DNA of 64,000 nucleotides from contig WBMW01000423.1 in assembly GCA_013396635.1 (NCBI GenBank), positions 654,059-718,058 on the forward strand. The letters are read 5' to 3'. Every line of letters begins with the position of its first letter. The first letter of the stretch is position 1. This DNA comes from Penelope pileata. Its lineage: Eukaryota > Chordata > Aves > Galliformes > Cracidae. The position numbers were made by a program, and so were the translations under genes. This document shows, one piece after another, positions 26,719 to 38,414 of the stretch. The notes below the pieces were generated by a model, which was not told where the DNA came from, did not search any database, and saw nothing but the letters and a program-made list of their open reading frames with translations.

Positions 26719-27198
26719 ACTGAAGTCTTTCACCACCTTTTTGCTTCTAAGGCCACTCACTTTCTCAAAGATCTATCACTGAGCAGCTCATTCAGAAAGA
26801 AATGTACATAGACATGCAAGCAGTACGAGCGCTGCTTTGCACTGAAGGTCAGAACTTCAGTATTCCAAATTCAGACTCCTCCTTATACAGGCTCACAAAC
26901 AAATGTGGTGCATCAGGCAACATTCAGCATTGAGTCTAACACCTTGAATACTTTAAGGAATCTACAAGGAGGCAGAAAGGGGAGAAGACAAGTGAAAGGT
27001 AATCTTCAGTCCAAAAACGTTTGTGTCATAAAAACACGTATGGAACCTGTGTTTAAGTAATAACTCAGATAAAGCTAGGTCCAGTCTCTAGCACTGCTTT
27101 GCCCTGACTGTAGCAGATCTGAGTGCAAAGGAATTTTTATCTGCTACACAGTAATCTTGGGATGAAATTTGATTTGAAATTTGTTTAGGTCTGGAGGG

Positions 27199-27278
27199 TT
27201 TTGTTTGTTTGCTCGTTTGTTGTTGTTGTTTTGGTTTGGGGTTTTGCAGATTTTTGTCTGTGTTTTTTGGGGGGGGGG
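27199..27278. repeat. G/T-rich low-complexity tract with G10
   Basis: Repeated TTTG, TTG and TTTGG words followed by a run of ten G (27269-27278). The minus-strand frame across it is a P/K/Q-rich artefact of the repeat. Confidence 0.85.
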
Positions 27279-30200
27279 AGCTCAATTTTCTTCTAATTGC
27301 AAACCCGCTTACTTAATATAAAATACTGAAGACAAAAATATTAACTATGTCTTTTCAAATCCTATCTACATATTAAATAATAAGTTGTCTTCAAACATGG
27401 TCACACAATAGATTTAGTTTCCATGTTCTTTTCAAGCTATTTCAATGTGACCCTAGGGCAAATTACAATGAAAAGCTTGACAATAAGAAAATGCTTTCAC
27501 TGTCTTAGTATCTTAGTCAAGAAATATCTACACTGGCATCCTTGCCAACTAGGTTCATGTGTCAACGGTTGCTTAGATTATTTAGAAGCAACAGCCCAAA
27601 GAAGCTGTCCTAGTAAGGAGTGCAAAGTAGTGGATGCTTATTTTTCATTTCAAAAGTACTTCAGAGCACAGTATGAAGGATCAAATGAAGCTGTACTTGG
27701 GAAATACCATTGCTTATATGGACTTAGAGCAATGTAGCACGTACTTAGATTTAGTTCTCTTTAAAGAGTTTGATCTGATTACCACACACAGAAATTCTTA
27801 GCCTTTATTTAATTGCAGCAGCACTTCTGCATGAAGAGTGAAAACCACCAGATTTGGCTCACAGCTTCAGATCCCCTTCCTTGGGTCCAGCTTACATAGG
27901 TAGCTCTGTTAACAGAGAAAATCATGATGGGCATGTTCCCTTTTTGAACATGTTTACAAGAATGTTTATAGATCCATGCAAGCCCTTCCTCACACCCTCC
28001 AAAGGCTGTTTGAGACACAGCACAAGTTTTACACCAGAACAAGCTCATATACGGCCTGCTTTGAAAAGCAGAGCAAGCCCAAGTGTTTGTTCTTCACATC
28101 CATCCATCACAATGGATGGCAGAGAAAAGAGCAGAAGAAATGCAGTGACAGCTCAGCTAGCCTGTACCTCCCATCTCAATTCAATGCTTTCCTCCAGCCC
28201 TTTAGAGGATCAAAAAGATGCTATTTCAGACCCGAGTTCTTATTAACAAAGACAAGTATATCCTTCTTTTGATCTCCCTGGATTTTAACTTTCAGTTCCT
28301 GTCCTCCTACACACCCCATTTCTGCATGGTAAAACCACACCAATTCCACTGCAGAAGACTTTTGCACTCCTACAGACCAGAAGCTAGACAGGCATTTCAT
28401 AAAGATTATTTGAGCTCAGCTCATCTTACTACCACTGACACAAATACAGTATTTCAAATCAGATTTACTAAAATTGTGGATAATAAACAAAAAGCAGCTC
28501 CACCCCTCCACAGAAAATGAGAATCAATGCTCTGGGACAAAACCCAGCAAGGGCACTCTTCTAAAATAATCGTGTTACAGTTCAACACATTAGAAGAGAA
28601 GCACAGAAAAGCAAATACTCTGCACAATTGAAACATATGCAAAGTATTCTGACTGAATTTGTCTCAGTATTTAAAGATCAAAGATAAAATTATTTCAGAC
28701 AGGATGCTCCTTTTCCAAGCAACATGCTTAAGACCGTAAAAAATGTCCGTTTCAATTAAGATTTTGGCACTGGCTTTTGAACATCACAAGTTTGTTAATT
28801 TTATGTAAAGCAAAATAAAATTATATTCTCAGTGGAATTCAGCAAATTAAATGAAAGCATTTCCAGCAGCTAACTTGAAAAGGGATATCATTAAAGCACT
28901 TTGTTCATCTTATCTGTAGTTACCACTTAAACTTCTAGTCACGACACATTCATTCAAAACAAAACAGCAGATTGTAATGTGGGCTGATATCTGAAGGCAT
29001 TTCACGAGCATACTCATGTTAAAGTCTAAATTTTACACAATCACTAGAAAGATTACCTTTGAACTAGATGCAAAATGGCTTTCGTTTCTTTGTTCTGTCT
29101 CTGAATTAGCATGTGGCATCGCAAAGTTTAATATCATTTCTCTCTCTTTACTTCTGTTGACCAGTTAGCTGCAGGACCATGCAACACAAAAGTGGAGATA
29201 TTTCTCATTTCTTAGGGGTCCAGGGGGGGAAATAAAAGAGATCAAACCATTCCAAGTAAAGAGCTTTCAAATTTACTTTTCAAAACCCCAGGTAATGGAC
29301 ACGACAATTGCATCCATCTTCTTTTTGCTGCATTAGGACTGCGATTTTCTTCTGTTTCCAACAAGTTGTACTGATGCTTCAAAATGCTGTTAAATGAAAA
29401 ATTTGCTTTGACACTTGTCACTACATCTTAAGCTAGAAAATGAGTGTGGTTCTTAATCAGAACAGACAAAAGTACTGTACTGTTTGATGAAAATTACCAT
29501 TTCTAACTGGCTCTGTGTAAACCATTCTAACCTAATGCCAAGTCCTTGATGATAAGTGCTGCTAGGAAACATTACTGGGCAGTTCTGTGCATGCAGACGG
29601 TTAATTATGACTTCGGTGCAGAACAGTTCATGAGATTATGTACACTTACAATGCAATTAACTCTTGTTTATCATTTCTTACATATCTGCAATATTAGTGT
29701 GCGTGTGGAACACTAATGCTTTGCATGTCATTTTAACTACTCTGTTCAGAGGAGACCAAGCCTATAAGGATTTGTATGTTTCTTCTCTTTAATAAGAAAA
29801 TGGGAATAAATCACTATCAGTTTACAACCAAGCTTCATCTCTGGTGCTTGCTTTCACAATTCCATATATAAAAATGAGCTAGATCTGTGCTTACTATAGC
29901 CACCTGCTGAAATTTCAACACCAAAATAAGATCTATAATTGGATATACAAAAACAGAAGCTCTGAAATTACAGCACAACAGGCCCAAAATTTGCAGCAGG
30001 GAGAGCGGAATTCTGCAGCAGTGTTTATACGTGGCTGTCAGCAGTTGTACACCCACAGAATCTACTATTAGCAAGTGAAAAAAAAAAATCCCAAGGAAAA
30101 AATCCCACGTACACAGCCTCCTACTTTTAGCAGCTCTAATTTTCTTTGCCCTTGCAGGAGCTTTTCCAGATTCCCTCCTCTGCTCCAAAAGTAGTATATG

Positions 30201-32357
30201 GGCCCCATGCTGTATGGAAAAATGCATAGGATACCATCATTTTTTCCATAGCATATTTAGTAAACTAAAGAAAGGGGAGATAAGAACATTTAACTCTTCA
30301 CAGTTTCCTCAAATAAGAGATGAAAAATACCACCTTATACAGTGAAAACACAATTTTTAGTTAATTTATTTTCTAAATAGAACTTATTTACATTTATTAG
30401 CATCTCATATTTCTGTGACAGTTAAAATCCATATGTACGGCACAGATAGAATATTCCTGTCTCTTCTTCATGCACAGTCTTAAAATGTAGCTTTACTTAC
30501 ACCTTAATACCTTCATATTTCATTTTATTTTTTTTTTTATCTCCCTCTGCAGTACTAACTCCAACAAAGCTCCTTGTACAAAAAGATTGGCAGAAGTGCT
30601 AGGACAGAGTCTTAGGACTTCAGCCGTTGCACCACTAGATTCAGCCAAATTCAAGCTCCACAAAACTAATAGTTAGAATAATAATTGCTACTTTGCCTAA
30701 CAGCCCCCAGGTGATACAGCACACAGGAGTTTTAAGCCATTGGGAAATGATAAAAGAAAGCACATCTCCTGCCTGTGGACATGTCCGAAGCCATGTTCTA
30801 GCTCTTCTCCAGTGCTGTTTCAACACACACGAAGAATCCAGTACAAGATCTCAGAACTAATTTTCCATCACTCCCCATGCTGATGCTGAGCACAGAAGGA
30901 GACTTCAACATCTAGAAAATACTATCTTGACCACAAAGACCTCTGATACAACTCAGAAGAGAGAAATGCAGGCCCTCTTGCATTTGAAGCCCTAGAAGAG
31001 AACATCATGTACAAATTTTTTGTTCTGTCTGCTCTTTGAGAAAATGGTGCAAGGTTTCCTCACCTGCTTTTCACCTCAGAAACTCCAGAAAGTCAGAGAC
31101 TTTCACTTGTTCTGCTGAAAATACTGGCCACAGATTGTGTCATCAACTCCCAAGGCTTTGTTCGCAGAGGTGAGTCAAAAAGGCATCACTTTCAGAGCTG
31201 CTTGCTTCGAGCAACTGTGCTTGCAGGCCCCACAGGAGTCTTCTACTTACCTGGAGAATAATCTTCTTTTCTGAGGCTGCTTATTCTCAGGAGGCAGAGA
31301 AATTAGCCAGTCAGAGCTGTTGGGTGAGGGTAAGACCAGTAACATAATTAAAGCTCTCCTTTCTACCTGTCCAGCTAAAGAGGCGGGGAGCTGCTCATAC
31401 CATTTCCACAAAGACTGAAATAGCTCTGACCCACAGAAAATATACAGCTCTCTGGGGTTCTTGCTTCTCTTGCTGGTCTCTAAGAGAAGCAATGGCCTGT
31501 AGTCTTGTGCAATTTATAGTAGGACAAGGAACATATGTGACCAAGGAAGACCAATTAAATTGAGGGAGGGCCGTGAAAATAAAGTTGGTGAACAGAGGCA
31601 GGGAAAAAGAATTACAACTTCAGAACACGTATGAAGATGTAAGATGCATGCTGCAAGGCAACATGGCATATTTAGTCTCTGCCATACCACTTCAGTTGTG
31701 CTATTCAGAAAAGACTCCTATAACATGGGTCAGAATCAGTTGCAGAAACAGTAACAGTAGTTACCTTGGTCAAAAAAATAGAGGAAGCTTCATTTTGCAT
31801 TGTTAGCATCATAACGAGCACCAAGCCTGTAATGTTCTGCCTTTGAACCTGGAGAACTGACAATGTTATCATTAACATGTACTTGTGAGTCTCTCAGTGC
31901 TGTGGTACTCAACACTTCACTTTGGATTTGTAGCATAGCAGGTATGCTCTAGCACAGGCAGGTGCTGCTAGGAAGTTCAGGATGCTTCTTTGTGGCCTAA
32001 ATAAGAAACTGATTACTTCTTACACCATGTACTTCTAGAGAATCTGATCCTCTGCTTCTGGCACCTGCTCTCTGAATGCTTTCCTCACATCTCAAGTCGG
32101 GCAAGATATAGAACAGCCAGCTCTAGCAAGCTTATCAAACTACTGTCTTTTTGTTCACTTAGTAGCAGCATTTAGCAGATTTCTCACCAATCTTCCGTGA
32201 TAGTAGCTCTTATTTATTAGCTTTTATATTGTTTATATGGAAGTTTAAGCCCATACTCTATTTCCTCACCTTTGAATTAGTCAGATAGCAGAGTAACTGT
32301 CAGTTACCACAGCTTAGAAAGAGAATGTTTTAAGCTACAGTAACTGTCTGGATAATA

Positions 32358-32877
32358 GGAGGGCTACACTGAAAAGAATGCCTCCTATTTTATTATGCTG
32401 GCCTGCAACATCAGAGATGGATGTTGGTGGGATGGCAGTTGAGGTTGAACCTTCCCACCAATATCCTCTTTGCTGTTGTTGCAATGTGACAGGTGGCAGC
32501 AGAGGGGCAGTCTGACAAATGGACTCTGACATGAAAGTGCGGATGAAGCGAAGGCGTGGAACTGAATTCCTTTATGTGGAAAAAATGGCACACACTGACA
32601 TTCATCAACGCTTGCTGAACATTTATGGAGACCAGACAGTGGATGTAAGCACAGCGATGTGAAAGACCAGCCTCATTCTGGACAGCCATGCAGATTTTTA
32701 CAAGTGTGGCACACAAGCTCATAGGCCTTGCTGGGGAAAATGCACAGCTAATCATGGTGACTGCGTTGAAAAACAGTGTTTTGTAGCTGAGAATTTGCTC
32801 TACTAGTGTTCTTCTGCTCTTTATTGTAGTTTCCATGGAAGTAAATAGGAGGCATTACTTTTGGAGTGACCTATGCA
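32358..32877 (+). mobile_element. Mariner element (Galluhop/Mariner1_GG type), internally deleted, both TIRs present
   Basis: A roughly 520 bp element bounded by inverted terminal repeats. The left end reads GGGCTACACTGAAAAGAATG CCTCCTATTT. The right end, reverse-complemented, reads GGTCACTCCAAAAGTAATGC CTCCTATTTA. TA dinucleotides flank both ends (32356-32357 and 32878-32879), the mariner target site. Autonomous mariners are about 1.3 kb, so more than half of the interior is missing. What remains codes for the two ends of a transposase, described separately. I recognise the wording as the chicken mariner family. The left repeat is more mutated than the right, so it is unlikely to be mobile. 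Confidence 0.85.
32519..32806 (+). pseudogene. Mariner transposase remnant: N- and C-terminal ends joined, one internal stop
   Basis: An ATG at 32519 opens a frame of 47 codons. It contains an EFLYVEKMAHTDIHQRLL segment and then GDQTVDVST, recognisable as the N-terminal DNA-binding helix-turn-helix region of this mariner family. A TGA at 32660-32662 ends it. Downstream, the same frame resumes with DFYKCGTQAH, then KCTANHGDCVEK, which corresponds to the transposase C-terminus, and stops with TAG at 32804-32806. The central catalytic part with the mariner D,D34D triad is absent, so no active enzyme could be made. A 141-codon frame on the opposite strand (32411-32836) is a shadow of this element. 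Confidence 0.75.
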
Positions 32878-35800
32878 TATAAGCCCCAATGTCTCAGCAG
32901 CAGCAATTCAACCCTAAAGACTACTTGTTCTTCATATCTAAGCAAACCAAAGTATTCTCAGCTGCACCTACCAAAAACTGTGTAGAGATCTATTATTACA
33001 TTGCAACTCTGTTCCTTCCCTTCTTTTGGGCCTCATTCTTCCCATTCCATTTGTAAAAGGAAGAAATCAGCATTGCTCATTAAGCATATCTGATATAGGA
33101 GGTGAATTTTGCCACAAACATAATTTTCACTAGACACGTGCCTATCCTTGGCTCATCTTTTTTCCCCTCCTTCCAACACCCAAACTTGCAAAACAGTCCT
33201 GTTTCATTTCCCACCAGCTTACCAACCATGGTATTTGTGCTCCCCACCTCACTACTGGCATCCCTCTTCTCCATCTTTCAGTGGTATATCTGTTCAGCTT
33301 GTTCTCCATGTCTAATGTGCCTTTGTCCTACTGCAGCAGATGACCTAGCCCAGGATCTTGTCCTCAAGAGTGACACTAAGGAATGTTATTTAGAAAAAAA
33401 AACAAGCAAGCTTGACACTGTCTGCAATCCACTCCTCTAATATTCCTCCAGTATCAGAAAGTGTTGCATGGGGAATGCAAGGGAATGCATCCTTGCCTAC
33501 TCTTTAAGCATCCATTTTTTGACCTGTTGCATGAGTTAATCTTTCAAACCTGCTGAAATCTTCTACTTTCCCAAGCTCCTTACAGAATGTTTTAGAAGTT
33601 CACTGCCTGCTGTGTAGAATACCAGGGCTTTACATCATGCCAAGATACAATGTCTTAATGCCCGTGTTTTGCTGGTTCTTTGGGCTGCTGCTTTGCACAC
33701 TCAGAAAAAAAATTAAAAAATCTCTCAACTGACTCCAAGATATTCCTCTTGTATTGCAATTGCATGCAATTGTATTTTGTTGGCATGGTTGAGAGTATTT
33801 GTACTTAGAAGATTAATGAAGCTTCATCTGCCACCTACCCCCACACATAGACCCAGCTTTGCCAGGTTCGTGTGGAGTTCCTCACCATTAGCACACAGCA
33901 TTTGACTTGTGAAACAAGCTTAAAAACTTGGTGAAAATGATGCTAACGTTTATCTCCCTCTCCCTTCAAGTGACCAATGGTGATTCCTTTGGATCTCTCG
34001 ACTCTTTCATCCCAAGAAGTGACAGAAACTCAGTCCTTTGCTTCTCAGCCTTTTATCAACTTGTAGTTCACAAAATAGCCTTTTCCACAACCCTGTAGCA
34101 ACTTAGTTTCTCTAATCTTCACAGTGAAACCTTCACATGCCTTTTCTGTTTCTTCCATCATGGAAAAAGGAGTGGGAAATGCTACCAATTATTTTTTTCT
34201 CCACAGTTTCCCAGTTTTCTTTATATCTCTCTCATTCAGCTTCTTTGACCAAGTGAAGCATAGAGCACCAAAGCGACCAACTTGTTCCTTCTAACGGAAC
34301 AGTGAGAGTAGTAAGGGCAAGAAATGGATCCACTCAGACACTTGCCCCTAACTGCTCTTGAAGGAATATTACGAAGTTGCTATGGGAGAAAGATGGCAGC
34401 AACTTTGATCATTGGCTCTATTTCAGGCAGTACAACTAAGACAGCCAAATAAACATTTACTTGCACCATAATTGGAAACTTCTCTTATTATAAAACTTGC
34501 ATGAGGCATAAGAAGTACTTGCAGGATCTAGTAATGCTACATACAGATTAAAAAAAATGTTTTGTTCTTTCAGAGGTTAAGTTTTGAGGAAGACTAGCCA
34601 TGCAGATAGAGCTCTTCACCAGAGGCAATGCAAGTGAATTCCGATGTGCTTTATGGAGAAGCAATCCACAGAAGCAGAACAGGAAAGAGACAACTTGGTA
34701 AGCATTTATTGAGAACTAGTGAGAAAATTGCTAATTTGGAAAAGCAGCAAACAAGGATTCCCCTCTCCCGAACATCCTGTAGCTACAGAGTCAAATTTCA
34801 TCTTAAACCCTTTTCTGAGAGGGATGGTTTGTCTTTGTTAGAAGGAAATGCATGTCAGCAAGATAAATATATTAATTCCTGTATAAGAGGCGGAGACCTT
34901 TCTGTTAAAGCTCAGAGGGAATCATACTGTGCTCATGTCATCTGTTTATCTTTTGATCTGATAAAGAAAAGTTATACATAAAATAGCCATCTGAATGCAC
35001 TTGGGTACTCCAGGCAGTGGTAGTCTCATGAAGAAAGCAGACTATTTTGTAAAAGAAATGCTCGTAGAAAGAAAAACGGAAATGAACGATGTAATTTCAT
35101 TAATCCCAACAGTCTTGAGAAGAGCAATCCATTTCTTCGGTGTTTGTCTCTCATCAGCTGCTTTGTCTATTTGTTTTGTTTGTTCACCACAATTGTGATG
35201 TGCTCCTGCTGCTTGACTGCCTCAATGACCTCAGCTACAATAGCTGTGGGCAGTGGGGAGGGGGGGGGGGGTCAGGAGTTTACAAAGCCTTGTCCTCTCT
35301 TCGAAATGTCAGCTTCAATTTGCCTAGAGGCAGTGGTTTAAATACATACAGCACAATTATTCTTTAAGAAGTGGAAGTGTTACTGTTGAGAAACAAGAAA
35401 ACACGTGCATTTAAAAAGGGGAGGGAGCTATTCCCGGGAAACTCACTGCTTTCAGCTCCCACTGGGAAACAAAAATGTCACCCTCCCATAACCAGCATCA
35501 CTCAAAGGCAGATGCTGAGCACCTTGTAAATTACATCCCATTTCTTTAGTTCACCAGATATTCTAGAGCATAGTGGCCCCAGCTGAGCTCATTACATACA
35601 GCCACTACAGCACCTGAGTCTGTCTTGATTTTTTTTTTCAGTTATTATTTTATTAAAAAAAATGTAGTAAGACACATTGGGTGAGTGGTAGCTCATACTT
35701 GATCTGTTAAATGAAACTTAAAATTGTAACAAAACTTAAGACGAATCAGAGATGCCATCCATAACAAACACTGTTTAACAGGAACACTATTATTTACAAG

Positions 35801-37797
35801 GATAAAAGTACTGAAAACAAACTCCTATGTGTTTAATGTCTTTTCCTTTATTTTCATTCTAGGTAACAAGAAAGACTTAGAAAAGCAACACAACCCAAAA
35901 CAGAGACAGACAACTCCTTGCCCCATAGTGACTCACTTTATACACAACTGTAGAAAAAAAAAGAATCAGTTCAAGAGTTCTTCAATTGACTGTGTATCAT
36001 GATAAAACATGAAGAAAATGTTCATTCAGAAGGAAACAAATTTCCGTCTAATAAAGGCGATTTGTCTTCTTTAGGACTCTTACGCAGGAATGAAGAAAAT
36101 TACGCATTTTTTTTTGTCATGACCTCTTTTTCATTTCTTATTTGTTGATGTATATCGTATTATTGAATTTTAGAAAATGAGGGAGATTCAGTGAGTGTTT
36201 TACCCTATACATTTTCATTATTTAAGAAAATATCAATTCCAATATCAACATATTCAAATATAAAGTTGAAGTTTCTCTTTAATCTATTTTATCTCTTAAA
36301 GTTCACCAAAAGACATCTGTGAAGCCCAATCTAGGCTGCGTTTTGTCTTTCAGAACAGAAATGATGTGCCTACAGGTTGTGCCAGAAACTACAGATAGCT
36401 CTCATACTGAAGAGGGGAGACGTGCAGGGGTATGGAGCACCACATTGATTTTAAGAGCAGAAGCAAAACCAGACAATGAGCCATGATCTCTAGTTTGCAC
36501 GTACACAGATGCATCCCTGTATTTCAGTACACAGCAAAACTGAGTGTGCAGTCTCTGGATTTGCAACTAGAAGTACTTTCATTGGGTGTCAGTCAACACA
36601 GAAGTCAGTGTTTCACATACGCTTTGCTAATCCTAAGGAACCCAACACAGTTAAAAAGATAAAACTTAAGAACCTTTCTATATTAACAGAAAGGTCAAGG
36701 TAAACATTTCAAGTGACACTTCTATTGCCTATTAGTGCTTCCTGCTTACATGAGAAGAATCATACTTGTTTGGACATCCTGTTCAGCCTGCAAAAAACCA
36801 CAGCTATTCTTTTGAAAAGTAGAGTCTGGTAAGAACACATAGCTTTTCTGCTCTTCAACCTGATAGTGTTGTTATGTGAAAAACGAAAAACTGCTATGGA
36901 ACTAGGTAACAAGTTGAAATCATATTTTTCTTGGTAAGTAAAGGGGAAAAAGCAAACACCTCATGCAATACTAAGAAGCAACAAGTATCATTCAAGCACC
37001 CCAAACATGGCTAGACAACATTTAAAAGCTAAGAGTTCTATTTTGGTCTATGTGACAATGGCTTCTGCCTGTAAGCCCATCACTTATTACTCTGGGGGGG
37101 GGATGGAATGTACTTTCCTAAGTCAACTCCCCCTGTAAGTACCTCTTTAAAAATGGGCAGCACCAGTCAAGAGTGAACACTAGAAAGAGGGAGAAGTGAG
37201 TTCTAGTCAGACATATCAGCTCAATTTCAGTTGAGCTTCACTTGCTGTTTACAGCTACTTTGTCAGAAGTCTTCAAAGGAGTAAGCAAGATAAATGTGGC
37301 TTCTCATTACGTAAGCAAGAAGATGAATGCCAATTTTGAATTCAGTGTATGCATTTTGGTACGTATTCATACACTCCCAGTCACATATACTCCCACAAAC
37401 ACATACACGTGTACGTTGTATGTAAGAAAATCATAAGGAATCAGTAGGGGAAGCTTAATACAGTCATTCAACTTAGCACAGAAACTACAATGTTGAAAAC
37501 CATCAATGAGTTGGTACTGTGACAAAAATAAATAAGTCAGCTTTATCAGGAAAGAATGTTTAAGCAGAACAGCTTATGAGCCTTCAGGAGCCTGGGTAAT
37601 CTCTGTCTATATGAAAGTTCGACATACTTCTACGTTTCCACAGCGATCTTAAGACAAGTAAGGAGGCAACTACTTTTCTCAGTGAATCAGGCTGAAAGCA
37701 CATTCCATGCAGAACACAGAACTTGTCAGAAAGTCTTCTTACAGGTACAGTATTCAGATTCCACACTAAATACTACAAAGAACTGAAAAAATGATGA
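32878..37797. other. Unique AT-rich noncoding DNA
   Basis: No recognised gene or transposon. It holds a G-rich run (35246-35271), a possible plus-strand exon (34574-34697) and a 117-codon frame (34628-34981) without domain resemblance. Other frames are short and overlapping. Confidence 0.6.
35246..35271 (+). repeat. G-rich tract with G12 run
   Basis: A GTGGG-CAGTGGGGA lead followed by twelve G. The spacing of G runs would allow a G-quadruplex on the plus strand. It lies in a short low-complexity frame that is not a gene. Confidence 0.85.
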
Positions 37798-38414
37798 GAA
37801 GGTCCTGGTGGACCAAAAGCTGGACATGAACCAGCAGTGTGCACTTCCAGCACAGAAGGCCAACTGCATCCTGGGCTGCATCAAAAGAGGGGCATCCAGC
37901 AAGGCAAGGGAGGTGACTGTTCCTCTCTGCTCCATCCTTGTGAAGCCCCACCCAGAGTACTGCATCCAAGCCCAGGGCCCCCAGCACAGGAAGGATGTGG
38001 AGCTCTTGAAGAAGGTCCAGAGGAAGGCCACAAAAAAGCTCAGAGAGCTGAAAAACCTCTGCTATAAAGACAGGCTGAGGGAGCTGGGCTTGTTCAGCCT
38101 GGAGAAAAAAGGCTCCAGGGAGACCTCATTGCAGCCTTCCAGTACTTATAGGGAGCTTAGAGACAGGAGGGAGATCAACTTCTATATGGTCTGATAGCGA
38201 TAGGACACAGTGGAATGGCTTTAAACTGAAAGAGGGGAGACTTAGCTTAGGCTTTAGGCAGAAATTGTTTACTCAGGGGGTGGTGAGGCACTGGAACAGG
38301 TTGCCCAGAGAAGCTGTGGATATCCCATCCCTGAAAGTGTTTGAGGCCAGGTTGGATAGGGCCCTGGGCAGCCTGATACTAGTGGGTGGCAACCCTGCCA
38401 TTTTATGACTATGG
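37798..38414 (+). mobile_element. CR1 retrotransposon, 5'-truncated, best-preserved copy
   Basis: About 617 bp of CR1 on the plus strand. It starts inside ORF2 (GGTCCTGGTGGACCAAAAGC), passes through the conserved ATCCTGGGCTGCATCAAAAG, AAGGATGTGGAGCTCTTGAA and GACAGGCTGAGGGAGCTGGG blocks, the GGTGGTGAGGCACTGGAACA block, and ends GGGCAGCCTGATACTAGTGG then GTGGCAACCCTGCC. The expected 3' segment with GGTTGGA.CTAGATGATC and GGTCCCTTCCAACC is missing. ACCCTGCC is followed directly by ATTTTATGACTATGG, a mutated ATTCTATG tail. The copy is less diverged than the other CR1 pieces and is probably the youngest insertion here. Confidence 0.93.
37799..38194 (+). pseudogene. CR1 ORF2 (reverse transcriptase) C-terminal remnant, frameshifted
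   Basis: The open frame at 37808-38194 encodes the region after the reverse-transcriptase palm. Visible segments are DQKLDMNQQCALPAQKANC, ILGCIKRG, VKPHPEYCIQAQGPQHRKD and DRLRELGLFSLEK. Family copies continue in the form LRGDLIAAFQYLKG. Here a one-base loss in the A-rich GAGAAAAAAGG (about 38101-38110) shifts the frame, so the product reads ETSLQPSSTY and stops at TGA 38192-38194. The N-terminal endonuclease and the catalytic FADD motif lie upstream of the truncation and are absent. It cannot encode an active enzyme. Confidence 0.9.

Larger units (their letters stand above)
22106..32357. other. Unique noncoding DNA, partly resembling conserved noncoding sequence
   Basis: No host gene was recognised in 10 kb. 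Features present are a pyrimidine-rich tract (about 23128-23240), a GTTT repeat (26678-26718), a G/T-rich tract with a G10 run (27199-27278), and possible splice-like segments at 26015-26135 (plus) and 31251-31479 (minus). Blocks at 22380-22700 and 28730-29760 are transposon-free with balanced composition and TAAT-type words, as often seen in conserved noncoding elements, but conservation cannot be tested here. Confidence 0.5.

Noticed and set aside
27854..28520. Overlapping plus-strand frames of 98 to 130 codons
   Set aside because: Three overlapping frames with no domain; no splice sites or promoter stood out.
29835..30227. Minus-strand open frame of 130 codons
   Set aside because: No recognisable motif; random-like composition.
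32411..32836. Minus-strand open frame of 141 codons
   Set aside because: It lies inside the mariner element, antisense to the transposase remnant, and is a shadow frame.
34628..34981. Plus-strand frame of 117 codons
   Set aside because: No family resemblance. It uses a different frame from the exon-like segment at 34574-34697 and would read through that segment's donor site.
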